NCBI RefSeq assembly: GCF_022179085.1 | Contig: NZ_BPQE01000020.1 | Coordinates: forward strand, 124,001 to 188,000 | Source of the DNA: Methylobacterium aerolatum | Lineage (GTDB): Bacteria; Pseudomonadota; Alphaproteobacteria; Rhizobiales; Beijerinckiaceae | DNA: 64,000 nt | Direction: 5' to 3' | Shown: piece after piece, positions 33,666-42,574 of the stretch | Layout: each line of letters opens with the position of its first letter | How positions within the stretch are numbered: position 1 is the stretch's first letter | The notes under the pieces: model-generated | Databases searched by the model: none | What the model was told of the DNA's origin: nothing | What the model saw: only the letters and a program-made list of their open reading frames with translations | Program-made: the position numbers and the translations under genes

Positions 33666-34646
33666 TCAAGGGGCCGCGTCGAGGACGGCGCCGGTGTTGC
33701 GCCCGCGGGCGATGAGGAAGCGCAGGGGCGGCCCCCGGTCGAGGTCGGCCACGAGGGCGCGCGCCTCGTCCTCCGAGGCGGCGAGGAGGAAGCCGGTCGG
33801 CCCCCATGAGCTCTGGCCGTAGCCCGCGATGCCACGCTCGGCGGCGGCGGCGAGCGCCCCGGCCACGGCGGGACTCGCGTAGCGCCCGCCCTGATGGGGC
33901 GCGAAATGATCGCCGACGAGGTCCTGCATCCGGGTGATCCCGGCGCCGAAGGCCGTGAGATCCCCCGTGGCGCAGGCGGGCAGCACCTGCATCAGGACGA
34001 TCCGGCAGATCTCGGCCGCCTGCGCCTCGGGAAAGCGCGGCAGCTCGCGGAACGCCTCGACCTCTCGGGTGCCGTGGACACCCTCCATCGAGGTGTCGAG
34101 AATCAGGACCACGCGCCAAGCCTCGGGGAAGGGCAGGCGCGCCACCACCGGGGGCGGCGCGGCGTCGGCGCCGCGCCCGCCATCGACGATCAATCCGCCC
34201 TCGGTGAAGGCCCTCAGGCCGACGCCGGAACGGTTGCCGCGGTCGAGGGCGTTCGAGAAGTCCTCCGGCGAGAACGGGCGCCCGGCGAGGGCCGCCAGGG
34301 CGGCGGCCACGGACAGTGCGAGCTGCGTGCCCGAGCCGAAGCCGGCATGGGCGGGAATCGGCCGCTCCAGGCACAGGGACACGCCGGTGCCGATGCCGAG
34401 ATGGGCGGCGGCCGCCTCGGCGTAGCGCCGGACACGCTCGGCCTCGGCGCCCTCGACGGCGAGGGCGGGGGCGGGCTGGGCGGTCAGGAGGAGGGAGGGC
34501 GTGTCGATGGCGAGCCCGACGCTGCCGAACCGGCGGCCGAGGCCCCCGTGCAAGTCGAGAAAGCCGAAATGCAGCCGCGCGGGCGCCTCGATCCGCACGT
34601 GACCGGCCTTCGCCTGTTCAGCCTTCGCCTCGGGGATGTCGGCCAC
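33666..34646 (-). CDS. mptG: beta-ribofuranosylaminobenzene 5'-phosphate synthase
   Basis: Beta-RFAP synthase joins 4-aminobenzoate and phosphoribosyl pyrophosphate in the first committed step of methanopterin biosynthesis. The 326-residue protein is of the GHMP-kinase-like family: ARLHFGFLDLHGGLGRRFGS near the N-terminus and PIPAHAGFGSGTQLALSVAA as the GHMP signature, then GYGQSSWGPTGFLLA near the C-terminus. In M. extorquens the corresponding locus is orf4 in the C1 cluster. The gene heads the minus-strand run toward fae and is divergent from fhcB over a 363-base spacer. Confidence 0.9.
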   Translation of the reverse strand: MADIPEAKAEQAKAGHVRIEAPARLHFGFLDLHGGLGRRFGSVGLAIDTPSLLLTAQPAPALAVEGAEAERVRRYAEAAAAHLGIGTGVSLCLERPIPAHAGFGSGTQLALSVAAALAALAGRPFSPEDFSNALDRGNRSGVGLRAFTEGGLIVDGGRGADAAPPPVVARLPFPEAWRVVLILDTSMEGVHGTREVEAFRELPRFPEAQAAEICRIVLMQVLPACATGDLTAFGAGITRMQDLVGDHFAPHQGGRYASPAVAGALAAAAERGIAGYGQSSWGPTGFLLAASEDEARALVADLDRGPPLRFLIARGRNTGAVLDAAP

Positions 34647-35009
34647 GGCGATCCCCTTCCTCCCGGTCCATGCGTCAAAGTCGGCGCGCTTCTCACACGC
34701 AAACCCCGGCGGGGCAACCGGGTTCGGACTCTTCCCGCTCGCCGCGCTTGGCGGTGATTCCCGGTCACGACGGGGGCGCAGGGGCCTTGCCGTCCGCGTC
34801 CGATGAAGGCAAACCTACGGCCGCGACGGCGCGCCGAGTTTGCCGTTCGCCCGGAGACCATCCGGGCGGGCAGGCCATTCCGAGCCGGCGGATTTCCTCG
34901 AGAGGAAGCTCCGCTCATCCGGTCTTACGGCCGTCGCCCGCCCGACAGAGATCACGACCGCCGGCCCATCCGGGTCCGGCCGGCCGCAAGAAAGATCGAG
35001 CGAGGGAGC
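34647..35009. promoter_or_regulatory. divergent intergenic region between mptG and fhcB
   Basis: These 363 bases should contain promoters for both C1 transcripts. No gene is convincing here: the in-frame extension of fhcB is Arg/Pro-rich. I found no clear -35/-10 pair or inverted repeat. A GAGGGAG ribosome-binding site immediately precedes the fhcB ATG. Confidence 0.4.
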
Positions 35010-36077
35010 ATGCCAGCCTGGGTCAAGGGCGCGGCCGCCGACATGGACACCGCCCTCTCGGCGGCGGTGGAGCTGTTGGGCGCGGCGCGGACGCCCGTCA
35101 TCGCCGGTTTGAACGCGGACGTCTCGGCCATCCGGGCCGCCTACGATCTCGCGGGGCGCGTCGGCGCCTCCGTGGATACGCTCGGCGCCGCCGGCACCTA
35201 TGCGGAGCTCGGCGCCCTCAGCCGGGTCGGGGCGATGACCTCGACCCCCGCCGAGGTGGTGGGCCGGGCCGACGCCGTCCTCGTGGTCGGCAGCGCGCCG
35301 TGGAATGCCGCGTTGTCGGCGCGAATCCTGGACGCCAGGCCGTCGCGGGGCCGCGCGGCGGGGTCGGACCGCGCGCTCCTCGCCCTCGGCGGCAGCGCCC
35401 CCCAGGGCGGCACGACGATCCCGGCGGAGAACGGCATTCTGCCCGCCCTCGCCCTGTTGCGGGCGCATCTGCGCGGTCATCTCGCCGACGATTCGCCCAT
35501 CGCCGGGGCGGCCGAGCGCCTGTCGGGCTCGCTCTACGTCGCGGTGCTCTACGACCCCGCCGAGATCGGCGAGTTCGGCGTCGAGACCGTCCAGGGTCTC
35601 GTGGTCGATCTCAACGACCGGACCCGCGCCTTCGCGCTGCCCGTCCAGGGCGGCAATCAGGACCGCGCCGTGGTGCCGGTGGCCGCCTGGACCACGGGGC
35701 AGGCGCCCCGCGTCGGCTTCGGGCGGCGCGTGCCCGAGCACGATCCCTGGCGCTTCGACGCCGCCCGCCAAGTCGCGGCGGGGGAGGCCGACGCCGCCCT
35801 GTGGATCGCCTCGGTTCCGGCTCCGGCGCCGGACTGGTTGGGCCGCGTGCCCTCCATCGCCCTGATGGGCGACGCCGCGGCCGATGCGGCGGAGGTGGTG
35901 ATCGGCGTGGGCGTGCCCGGACGCGATCACGGCGGCGTTCTGTGGAACGACACGCGCGCCGCGCTGACGTACTGGCCCGCTCAGGGCGCCGGTGCCCCGG
36001 CGGACCTGCCGTCCGCCGCCGCCGTCATCGGCCAACTCGCGCAACGCCTCGCAGGCAGGAGTGAAACCGCATGCTGA
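35010..36077 (+). CDS. fhcB: formyltransferase/hydrolase complex subunit B
   Basis: FhcB is the FwdB/FmdB-like subunit of the formyltransferase/hydrolase complex, which moves the formyl group from formyl-H4MPT through formylmethylofuran to formate. The 355-residue protein starts at the ATG 35010 (MPAWVKGAAADMDTALSAAV). Segments such as AVLYDPAEIGEFGVETVQGL and MGDAAADAAEVVIGVGVPGR fit FhcB. Bacterial FhcB is known to lack the molybdenum/tungsten cofactor site of archaeal FwdB, and no active-site Cys or selenocysteine is obvious here. It overlaps fhcA by seven bases. Confidence 0.95.
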   Translation: MPAWVKGAAADMDTALSAAVELLGAARTPVIAGLNADVSAIRAAYDLAGRVGASVDTLGAAGTYAELGALSRVGAMTSTPAEVVGRADAVLVVGSAPWNAALSARILDARPSRGRAAGSDRALLALGGSAPQGGTTIPAENGILPALALLRAHLRGHLADDSPIAGAAERLSGSLYVAVLYDPAEIGEFGVETVQGLVVDLNDRTRAFALPVQGGNQDRAVVPVAAWTTGQAPRVGFGRRVPEHDPWRFDAARQVAAGEADAALWIASVPAPAPDWLGRVPSIALMGDAAADAAEVVIGVGVPGRDHGGVLWNDTRAALTYWPAQGAGAPADLPSAAAVIGQLAQRLAGRSETAC

Positions 36078-37699
36078 GCGTGATCCGGGGCGGGCGCGTC
36101 GTCGATCCGACCGCGTCCCGCGACGCCGTCGGCGACGTGTGGATCGAGGACGGCCATGTCATCGAGGCGCCGGGGCGCGAGCCCGACCGGGTGATCGACG
36201 CGGCGGGCTGCGTGGTCATGGCCGGCGGCGTCGAGGTGCACTCGCACATCGCGGGCGGCAACGTCATCACCTCGCGGCTGCTGCTGCCCGAACTCTACGT
36301 GAGCGAGGCGGCCCCGGAGGGGCACCCCTTCGCCCATGCGGGCGGCGCGGCGGCCTGGATCGGCGCGACCTACGCGCGGATGGGCTACACCACCGCCGTG
36401 GAGCCGGCGATGCCGCCGACCCATGCGCTGGGCACCCAGCTCGAACTCGCGGACATCCCGCTCCTCGACCGGGGCGCGCTCACCGTGATGGGCAACGACG
36501 ACCACCTGCTGCAACTGCTCCGTGACGGCGAGGGTGCGAACGCGGTCCGCGACCTCGTGGCCCTCAACATCGCCACCTCGCGCGGGCTCGGGGTGAAGTG
36601 CATCAACGCGGGCGGCGCCTCGGCCTTCAAGGACGGCGCCCTGAAGCTCGCCCTGGACGACGAGATCCCCTGTTACGGTCTCTCGACCCGGACAATCATG
36701 GGCGCGCTCCTCGACGCGGTCGAAGCGCTGAAGGTGCCCCATCCGCTGCACGTCCACTGCAACAATCTGGGCCTGCCCGGCGCAGACGATTCGTTCATGG
36801 CGACGCTCGACGCCGCCGAGGGGCGCCGCATCCACTTCGCCCACGCCCAGTTCTACGCCTACGGCGCCACCGACGACGGCAAGGGCTTCCGCTCCGCCGC
36901 CGAGCGGATCGCCAGGGCCATCGGCGACAACCCGCAGGCCACCCTCGATATCGGGCAGGTGGTGTTCGGACAGACGGTGACGGTCTCCCTCGACATCCTG
37001 CGTCAGTTCGCGGGGCGGAAGGGCGCCAACCCGAAGAAGTGGGTGGTGAACGCGGGCGACGCCGAGGGCGGCGGCGTGGTGCCGTTCCTCTACCGGCCGA
37101 AGGGCCCGACCTCGTCGCTGCAATGGGCGATCGGCCTGGAGATCATGCTCCTCTCGCCCGATCCGGAGCGGACGATCCTCACGACGGACCACCCGAACGG
37201 CGGCCCGTTCACGCAGTATCCGCGCATCATCCACCTGCTGATGGACAAGGGCGAGCGCGAGCGCGAGATCGCGGCCCTGCCGGGCGTCGTCGGCGAGCGC
37301 AGCGGCCTGCCGGGGATCGATCGGGAGTACTCCCTGTCCGAGATCGCGCAGCTCACCCGCTCCGGCCCGGCCAAGCTGCTCGGCCTGGCCGACAAGGGGC
37401 ACCTGCGCCCCGGTGCGCGGGCGGACGTGGCGGTCTACCGGGACGATTCGAACCGCACCGCGATGTTCACCGCGGCCAAGCTCGTCCTCAAGGACGGCGT
37501 GCCCATCGTCGAGGACGGCGAGGTGGTGGAGTGGCGCTCCGGGCGGACGCTGTCCCTGGTCATGGACGCGGACAAGGCGATGGCCAAGCGCACCGATTCC
37601 TACCTCACCGATCGGTTCGGGACCGGGCTCGACAGCTTCACCGTGCCGGACGAGGCGTTCGACGCCCCGACCTTCGAGGCTGTGCCATGCCGGGTGTGA
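36071..37699 (+). CDS. fhcA: formyltransferase/hydrolase complex subunit A (hydrolase)
   Basis: FhcA is the amidohydrolase-type subunit that hydrolyses formylmethylofuran to formate at a binuclear metal site. The 542-residue protein has the metal ligands expected: VEVHSHIAGGN (H57, H59), HVHCNNLGLPG, HFAHAQFYAYG and a later TTDHPNGGPFTQYP aspartate region. The N-terminal VIRGGRVVDPTASRDAVGDV and C-terminal GHLRPGARADVAVYRDDS parts are the beta-sandwich typical of amidohydrolases. Strong similarity to archaeal FwdA is a hallmark of this cluster. The palindromic repeat at 37721 follows it. Confidence 0.97.
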   Translation: MLSVIRGGRVVDPTASRDAVGDVWIEDGHVIEAPGREPDRVIDAAGCVVMAGGVEVHSHIAGGNVITSRLLLPELYVSEAAPEGHPFAHAGGAAAWIGATYARMGYTTAVEPAMPPTHALGTQLELADIPLLDRGALTVMGNDDHLLQLLRDGEGANAVRDLVALNIATSRGLGVKCINAGGASAFKDGALKLALDDEIPCYGLSTRTIMGALLDAVEALKVPHPLHVHCNNLGLPGADDSFMATLDAAEGRRIHFAHAQFYAYGATDDGKGFRSAAERIARAIGDNPQATLDIGQVVFGQTVTVSLDILRQFAGRKGANPKKWVVNAGDAEGGGVVPFLYRPKGPTSSLQWAIGLEIMLLSPDPERTILTTDHPNGGPFTQYPRIIHLLMDKGEREREIAALPGVVGERSGLPGIDREYSLSEIAQLTRSGPAKLLGLADKGHLRPGARADVAVYRDDSNRTAMFTAAKLVLKDGVPIVEDGEVVEWRSGRTLSLVMDADKAMAKRTDSYLTDRFGTGLDSFTVPDEAFDAPTFEAVPCRV

Positions 37700-37720
37700 T
37701 GAGTACGGCTCTTCCCCTCC

Positions 37721-37816
37721 CCGTCATTGCGAGCGCAGCGAAGCAATCCAGGGCAGCGGGACGTTGTGAAACCTTGGCGTATCCCTGGATTGCTTCGCTG
37801 GCGCTCGCAATGACGG
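37721..37816. repeat. complete copy of the dispersed palindromic repeat between fhcA and fhcD
   Basis: Left arm CCGTCATTGCGAGCGCAGCG then AAGCAATCCAGGG; right arm CCCTGGATTGCTTCGCTGGC then GCTCGCAATGACGG. The 33-34 base arms are nearly perfect inverse copies around a 29-base spacer. It lies within the fhcBADC operon, which elsewhere is tightly packed. Confidence 0.9.
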
Positions 37817-37862
37817 CGGCGCTGTGGGGCCAAGATATTGCCCCACGGGGAAGCGAAGTCTG

Positions 37863-38810
37863 ATGTCCACTGACCTCACCCTCAACGGCATCCGCGTCAT
37901 CGACACCTTCGCCGAGGCGTTCGACGTGGCCGGCACCGCCATCGTCGTCACCAACGACACGGCGAAGTGGGCGATGATCGCCGCCACCACGATGACCGGC
38001 TTCGCCACCTCGGTGATCGGCTGCGGCGCCGAGGCCGGGATCGATGCCGTGCTCTCGCCCGACGAGACGCCCGACGGGCGGCCCGGCGTGCGCATCCTCC
38101 TGTTCGGCTTCGAGCCGAACGGCCTCAAGGAGCAACTGATCAAGCGGGTGGGGCAGTGCATCCTCACCTGCCCGGGCACCGCCTGCTACGCGGGCGTCGA
38201 AGGGCCGAACAAGATCAAGCTCGGCGGCGCGATCCGCTATTTCGGCGACGGCTTCGCGGTCGCCAAGCGGATGCCGGACGGGACGGGCAAGGAGCGCCGC
38301 TACTGGCGCATCCCGGTGATGGACGGCGAGTTCCTGTGTGAGGATTCCGTCCGTGCCGTCGAGGGCGCGGTGGGCGGCGGCAACCTGCTGTTCCTCGGAC
38401 GCACCCATGCGGAAACGCTCAAGGTGGCGGAAATTGCAGTGGAGGCGGCCGCCGCGATTCCCGGCGCGATCCTGCCCTTCCCCGGCGGAATCGTCCGCTC
38501 CGGCTCCAAGGTCGGCGGGCGCACCAAGGGCATGATGGCCTCCACCAACGACGCCTACTGCCCGACGCTCAAAGGCCGGGCGGGCTCGGCGCTCCCGCCC
38601 GATTGCGGCGTGGTGCTGGAAATCGTCATCGACGCGCTCACCTCGCAGGCGGTCTCCGACTCGATGCGGGCCGGGCTCCACGCGGCCACCGAGATCGGCG
38701 AGCGGCACGGGCTCATCGCCGTCACGGCGGGCAATTACGGCGGCAACCTCGGCCGCCACCACTATCACCTGCGCGACCTCCTCGCGCCGGTCGGCAGCCA
38801 GGAGGGCTGA
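37863..38810 (+). CDS. fhcD: formylmethanofuran--tetrahydromethanopterin formyltransferase
   Basis: FhcD (Ftr) moves the formyl group between H4MPT and methylofuran. The 315-residue protein shows Ftr sequence throughout: TLNGIRVIDTFAEAFDVAGT, CILTCPGTACYAGVEG, FLGRTHAETLKVAEIAVEAA and SGSKVGGRTKGMMASTNDAY. The start at the ATG 37863 matches the family N-terminus; the frame extends to 37824, but that sequence overlaps the end of the repeat region. It ends three bases before the fhcC TTG start. Confidence 0.97.
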   Translation: MSTDLTLNGIRVIDTFAEAFDVAGTAIVVTNDTAKWAMIAATTMTGFATSVIGCGAEAGIDAVLSPDETPDGRPGVRILLFGFEPNGLKEQLIKRVGQCILTCPGTACYAGVEGPNKIKLGGAIRYFGDGFAVAKRMPDGTGKERRYWRIPVMDGEFLCEDSVRAVEGAVGGGNLLFLGRTHAETLKVAEIAVEAAAAIPGAILPFPGGIVRSGSKVGGRTKGMMASTNDAYCPTLKGRAGSALPPDCGVVLEIVIDALTSQAVSDSMRAGLHAATEIGERHGLIAVTAGNYGGNLGRHHYHLRDLLAPVGSQEG

Positions 38811-38813
38811 GCC

Positions 38814-39608
38814 TTGAGCACCCTCACTCTCCGCGAGGCGCCGCCGGAGCGCCTGGACTTCCTGTCCATCACCCCGCTGTCCCTCAGCGGCCTGTCCCAG
38901 GGCGAGGCGGAGCGGCTCGAGATCGGCACGAGCCGCCGGGGCCTGCGCCTCGGCGACTGTTTCACCGTGGCCCTCGATCGCTCCGACACCCTCGTCATCG
39001 CAGGCGGGCACGAGCGCCTCGACCGGGTCGGCGCCTCCCTCTCGGGCGGCACGATCCGCGTGGAGGGCGATGTCGGCCAGCGCCTCGGCGCGGGCATGGC
39101 GGCGGGCACCCTCACCGTCACCGGTCAGGCCGGCCCCTTCGCGGGCTCCGGCGCCACCGGCGGGACGATCACCATCGAGGGCGATGCCGGCGACCATGCG
39201 GGCGGCGCCGTCTACGGGGCCAAGGCGGGGCTCGACGGCGCGACGCTGGTGATCCACGGCCGGGCGGGCGACCATTGCGGCGACCGGATGCGCAAGGGGA
39301 CGCTGCTCGTCGGCCAAGCGGGAGCCCATGCCGGTGCGCGCATGATCGCGGGGACGCTGGCGGCCCTCGAGGTCGGCGACCTTCCCGGCTTCGGGATGCG
39401 GCGCGGCACCCTCGTCGTCGGGCGCCACGGGACCCTGGCGCCGACCTTCGTCGAGACGGGCAGCCACGATCTCGTCTTCGTGCGCCTGCTTGCCCGGCAT
39501 CTGGCGCGGATCAGCGAGGCCCATGCGGCGCTGCTGGCTCGCCCACTCCGGCGCTACTCGGGCGACCTCGCAACGCTGGCCAAGGGTGAGATCTGGGCCG
39601 CCGGCTGA
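38814..39608 (+). CDS. fhcC: formyltransferase/hydrolase complex subunit C
   Basis: FhcC is the FwdC-like beta-helix subunit of the complex. The 264-residue protein contains the characteristic right-handed helix repeats rich in Gly (RVGASLSGGTIRVEGDVGQR, GAGMAAGTLTVTG, GDAGDHAGGAVYGAKAGLDG, GDRMRKGTLLVG). No ATG or GTG fits; the TTG at 38814, with GGAGG about nine bases upstream, is the best start. It closes the fhcBADC operon. Confidence 0.93.
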   Translation: MSTLTLREAPPERLDFLSITPLSLSGLSQGEAERLEIGTSRRGLRLGDCFTVALDRSDTLVIAGGHERLDRVGASLSGGTIRVEGDVGQRLGAGMAAGTLTVTGQAGPFAGSGATGGTITIEGDAGDHAGGAVYGAKAGLDGATLVIHGRAGDHCGDRMRKGTLLVGQAGAHAGARMIAGTLAALEVGDLPGFGMRRGTLVVGRHGTLAPTFVETGSHDLVFVRLLARHLARISEAHAALLARPLRRYSGDLATLAKGEIWAAG

Positions 39609-39710
39609 GACGGCACGGCGCGGCGGCGCCCCCTGTGCGGGGAGCCTCCGCGTGCTCTATTCTCGCAGCAAGCCGGCCCGTCACGATGGCCGGCATTCGG
39701 GAGATCGCCG

Positions 39711-39917
39711 GTGCTGCTGCTGTTGTCCGTCTGCCTGCTCGCCCAGCCCGCCACCTGCCACGACGAGGAGATCCCGGTCGGCGGCGGCGCGGCGAACGCC
39801 TTCATCTGCCTGCGCAACTCCCAGAGTGTCCTGGCGCAGTGGCAAGAGGAGCACCCAGAGTACCACGTCGAGAAGTGGCGCTGCGCCAGCCGGGGCGCGG
39901 CGCCGAAGAAGCTGTGA
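39711..39917 (+). CDS. small exported cysteine-containing protein
   Basis: This is a 68-residue product from the GTG at 39711, with a good GGGAG site. The N-terminus LLLLSVCLLAQPATC looks like a signal sequence, possibly with a lipobox-like cysteine. The mature part contains NAFICLRNSQSVLAQWQE and the motif VEKWRCASRG. It lies between fhcC and the sensor kinase and is 26 bases upstream of the latter's ATG. The function is unknown; small WxC periplasmic proteins of this kind are common in alphaproteobacteria. Confidence 0.65.
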   Translation: MLLLLSVCLLAQPATCHDEEIPVGGGAANAFICLRNSQSVLAQWQEEHPEYHVEKWRCASRGAAPKKL

Positions 39918-39942
39918 CATCCTCCCGCGCGCAGGCGCAGCC

Positions 39943-41589
39943 ATGGGCTCCTTGAAGGCCCGGTTCGCTCTTCTCTTCGCCGGCACGGCGGCCATCGTGC
40001 TGCTGGCGGCGGCGGGCGTGCTCGTCTCGATCGGCGCGGCCGAGCGGACGGTGGAGCGCACTCTGGCGGCCCAGAACCGGCTCGAATTGCTCGCGGAGCT
40101 CTCCGGCCGCCTCACGCAGTTCGGCCTCGCAGCTGTGGAGACGGCCGGCAACCCGGACGGTCAGCCCGAGGCCATGGCCATCGCCCGGGACAACGTCGAC
40201 AAGGCCCTCAAGACCGTGGACGAGGCGCTGGCCCGGAGCTTTCCGCCGAGCGACGACCCCGCCGACCGGATGCAATACGCCATGCGCTCGCGGCCGATGT
40301 CGCAGTTGCGCGCGGCGCGGGTCATCCTCGACCGGCAGGTCTCCCTCCTCAGCCGCCAGATCGATCCGGAGAAGCGGCAGGACGCGATCAAGGGGGCGCT
40401 GAACGGCTTCGGCGCGATGACCGGCCAGCCCCTGTCGTTCCTGATCGAGGCCGAGCGCCGGAGCATGACGCTGGGCTCGGAGGAGGCCCGCATCCTCTCC
40501 GTGCGCCTGCGGATCGCGGCCGCCGTCGCGGTGGCCGCCGCCCTCGCGCTGCTGCTGCTGCTCAACCGGGCGCTGACCCGGCCGATCCTGGCGCGGATCA
40601 ACGAGGTCCGGCTCGCCGCCAGCGCCATCGGGCGGGGGGCCCTCGACACGCGCCTGCCGGTTCAGACCCGCGACGAACTCGGCCTGCTCATGGCCAACGT
40701 GAACCGCATGGCCGCGCGATTGTCCCGGCGCGAGGAGCATGTCGCCGCCGACCGGGCCGCCCTCGAATCGACCGTCGCCGCCCGCACCGCCGACCTGCGG
40801 GCGGCCAATGCCCGCCTGGAGGCGGTCGATCTCTCCCGCCGCCGGTTCTTCGCGGATGTCAGCCACGAGTTGCGCACGCCGCTCACCGTGATCCTCGGTG
40901 AGTGCGACATCGCCATGCGGGGCGTCGCCCGGGCCGCCGATCCGGTGCCAGCCTTCACCACCATCCGCAAGCGGGCGCAGCGCCTGAAGCGGCGGGTGGA
41001 GGATCTGCTGCGCGTCGCACGCTCCGAATCGGGTGAGATCGAGCTCAACCGGCAGCCGGTGAGTCTCGCCGCCTTGCTCGCCGAGGCGGTCGATACGATG
41101 AACTCCGAGGCGGCCCGCCGCCGGGTCGTCCTCACCCTCAGCCCCGGCCCCGAGGACGTGGAATGCGTGGCGGACCGCGAATGGCTGCGCCAGACCGTGG
41201 AAAGCCTGATCGACAACGCCTTCCGCCACGCCACCGGCCTCACCACGGTCGAGGTCTCCCTGGCCCGGATCGGGGACGGGCTCGCCCGCATCGCCATCTG
41301 CGACGACGGACCCGGCTTCTCCGCGCCGGAGGCGGAGCTCACCGAGCGCTTCCGGCGTGGGCCGAAGGTCGAGGGCAAGCCCTCGCCCGACTCGACGGGC
41401 TTCGGAATCGGCCTTGCCCTGGCCCGCTGGATCGCCGAACAGCACGGCGGTCGCCTCCACCTCGGGGCGGTGGAGAACGGGAGGGGAGCCTGTGTCCGGC
41501 TGGACATTCCAGCCAGCGACCACGCATGGATGGACGGAGCATCCGGTGAGACGGATGCGCCAAGGACCGTGAGGGAGCCGGCCGCATGA
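39943..41589 (+). CDS. mxbD: membrane sensor histidine kinase, probable MxbD
   Basis: This is a 548-residue sensor kinase. It has membrane helix 1 at residues 8-30 (LLFAGTAAIVLLAAAGVLVS), a periplasmic domain of about 155 residues, membrane helix 2 at 190-208 (IAAAVAVAAALALLLLL), a HAMP region, a HisKA domain with FADVSHELRTP (H308), and an HATPase domain (ESLIDNAFRHATG, CDDGPGF, FGIGLALA). In M. extorquens AM1 the pair mxbDM, needed for methanol-dehydrogenase gene expression, maps next to pqq; position and two-helix topology fit, hence the proposed symbol. It overlaps the regulator gene by four bases. Confidence 0.82.
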   Translation: MGSLKARFALLFAGTAAIVLLAAAGVLVSIGAAERTVERTLAAQNRLELLAELSGRLTQFGLAAVETAGNPDGQPEAMAIARDNVDKALKTVDEALARSFPPSDDPADRMQYAMRSRPMSQLRAARVILDRQVSLLSRQIDPEKRQDAIKGALNGFGAMTGQPLSFLIEAERRSMTLGSEEARILSVRLRIAAAVAVAAALALLLLLNRALTRPILARINEVRLAASAIGRGALDTRLPVQTRDELGLLMANVNRMAARLSRREEHVAADRAALESTVAARTADLRAANARLEAVDLSRRRFFADVSHELRTPLTVILGECDIAMRGVARAADPVPAFTTIRKRAQRLKRRVEDLLRVARSESGEIELNRQPVSLAALLAEAVDTMNSEAARRRVVLTLSPGPEDVECVADREWLRQTVESLIDNAFRHATGLTTVEVSLARIGDGLARIAICDDGPGFSAPEAELTERFRRGPKVEGKPSPDSTGFGIGLALARWIAEQHGGRLHLGAVENGRGACVRLDIPASDHAWMDGASGETDAPRTVREPAA

Positions 41590-42290
41590 CGCGGATCCTC
41601 ATCGTTGAGGACGACATCGACATCCGCGGCCTTCTCGCCAGGGGGCTGGAGGCGGAGGGCTTCGACGTGGGCACGGCGTCCAACGTCGAGGACGCCCTGA
41701 AGGGCGCCCGTGACGCGACGCCGGGGGCGGTCCTGCTCGATGTCGGCCTGCCCGACGGCTCCGGCCACGACGTCTGCCGGTCCCTGCGGGAGGGCGGGTT
41801 CAGCGGGCCGATCCTGTTCCTTTCCGCCCGCGACGAGATCCGCGACCGGGCCGAGGGGCTGGCGCTGGGCGCCGACGACTACATCGTGAAGCCCTTTGAG
41901 TTCGAGGAGTTGGTGGCCCGCCTGCGGACGCACCTGATGCGGCGGCAGCAGGCCGAGGCGCCCCGCTCGCGCCTCACCGCCGGGCGGCTGATCTTCGACC
42001 TCGACACGCGCCTCGTGACCTGTGGCGAGGCGAGCGCCCGGCTCACTCCCCGGGAGGCGGAACTGCTCGCCATGCTGATGGAGCGACTCGGCAAGCCGGT
42101 CTCCCGCGCGGAGATCTTCGACCACCTCTGGGCGAGCCAGGGCGGGCTCTCCCTCAACGTGGTCGATGTCTATATCGGCTACCTTCGCTCCAAGATGGCG
42201 GATTTCGTCCGGCACGGCGGTCCGGTCCTCACCACCGTGCGCGGCAAGGGCTTCATGCTGGAACCGAAGGGGCCCGATTTCCGCCAGTGA
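41586..42290 (+). CDS. mxbM: OmpR-family response regulator, probable MxbM
   Basis: This 234-residue response regulator has a receiver domain with the acidic pocket VEDDID, phosphoacceptor D52 in LLDVGLPDGSG, a serine near 80 and K102 in DYIVKPFEFEELV, then an OmpR/PhoB winged-helix DNA-binding domain (TPREAELLAMLMERLGKPVS, VVDVYIGYLRSKM). It is translationally coupled to the kinase. The pqqA promoter is 284 bases downstream and carries three spaced TCTT-type repeats, a possible target. The symbol mxbM is proposed by synteny with M. extorquens, not proven. Confidence 0.84.
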   Translation: MTRILIVEDDIDIRGLLARGLEAEGFDVGTASNVEDALKGARDATPGAVLLDVGLPDGSGHDVCRSLREGGFSGPILFLSARDEIRDRAEGLALGADDYIVKPFEFEELVARLRTHLMRRQQAEAPRSRLTAGRLIFDLDTRLVTCGEASARLTPREAELLAMLMERLGKPVSRAEIFDHLWASQGGLSLNVVDVYIGYLRSKMADFVRHGGPVLTTVRGKGFMLEPKGPDFRQ

Positions 42291-42511
42291 GGGCACGCCA
42301 GAGCCCGCGCCACCCGTTCGACCGGCGCGCAAGGGCGGCGGTCTTGTACCTTTGGACAAGGGTGCGACGCTGCGCTGAATTATTTCGTCGGATCAATCAG
42401 TTCCAAGGTCGTCTCACGAAAAATTTGGGAGGATCCGGCAATTTGGTGCTTGAACGGCCGGGTCAAATGGACAATATCGGTTCTGCGCCGGAAATCAGAG
42501 CGCCATCAGTG

Positions 42512-42542
42512 TCTTAAGGTCTTCTTAGGTTGGATCTTTTGG
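42512..42542 (+). promoter_or_regulatory. spaced direct repeats upstream of pqqA, possible OmpR-type site
   Basis: TCTTAAGGT (42512), TCTTAGGT (42523) and TCTTTTGG (42535) are three related repeats with start-to-start spacing of 11 and 12 bases, close to one helix turn each. OmpR-family regulators bind direct repeats at such spacing. They lie about 33-63 bases before the pqqA ATG, in an AT-rich region that must contain the promoter. Confidence 0.4.
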
Positions 42543-42574
42543 CACTTGGTGAATCAATACTAAGGAGAAACACC

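Noticed and set aside
32596-34374. Long frame joining mtdB to an upstream extension
   Set aside because: The upstream part is an alternate-frame reading of mptG with Arg-rich composition; MtdB starts at the ATG 33489.
30358-37816. Pair of repeats flanking mch-mptG-fhcBA as ends of a composite transposon
   Set aside because: Both copies are themselves palindromes of a dispersed family with no transposase, and the genes between are the conserved C1 core.
42556-42561. AATACT as the pqqA -10 box
   Set aside because: A start about seven bases downstream would remove the AAGGAG ribosome-binding site from the message, so the position is unlikely.
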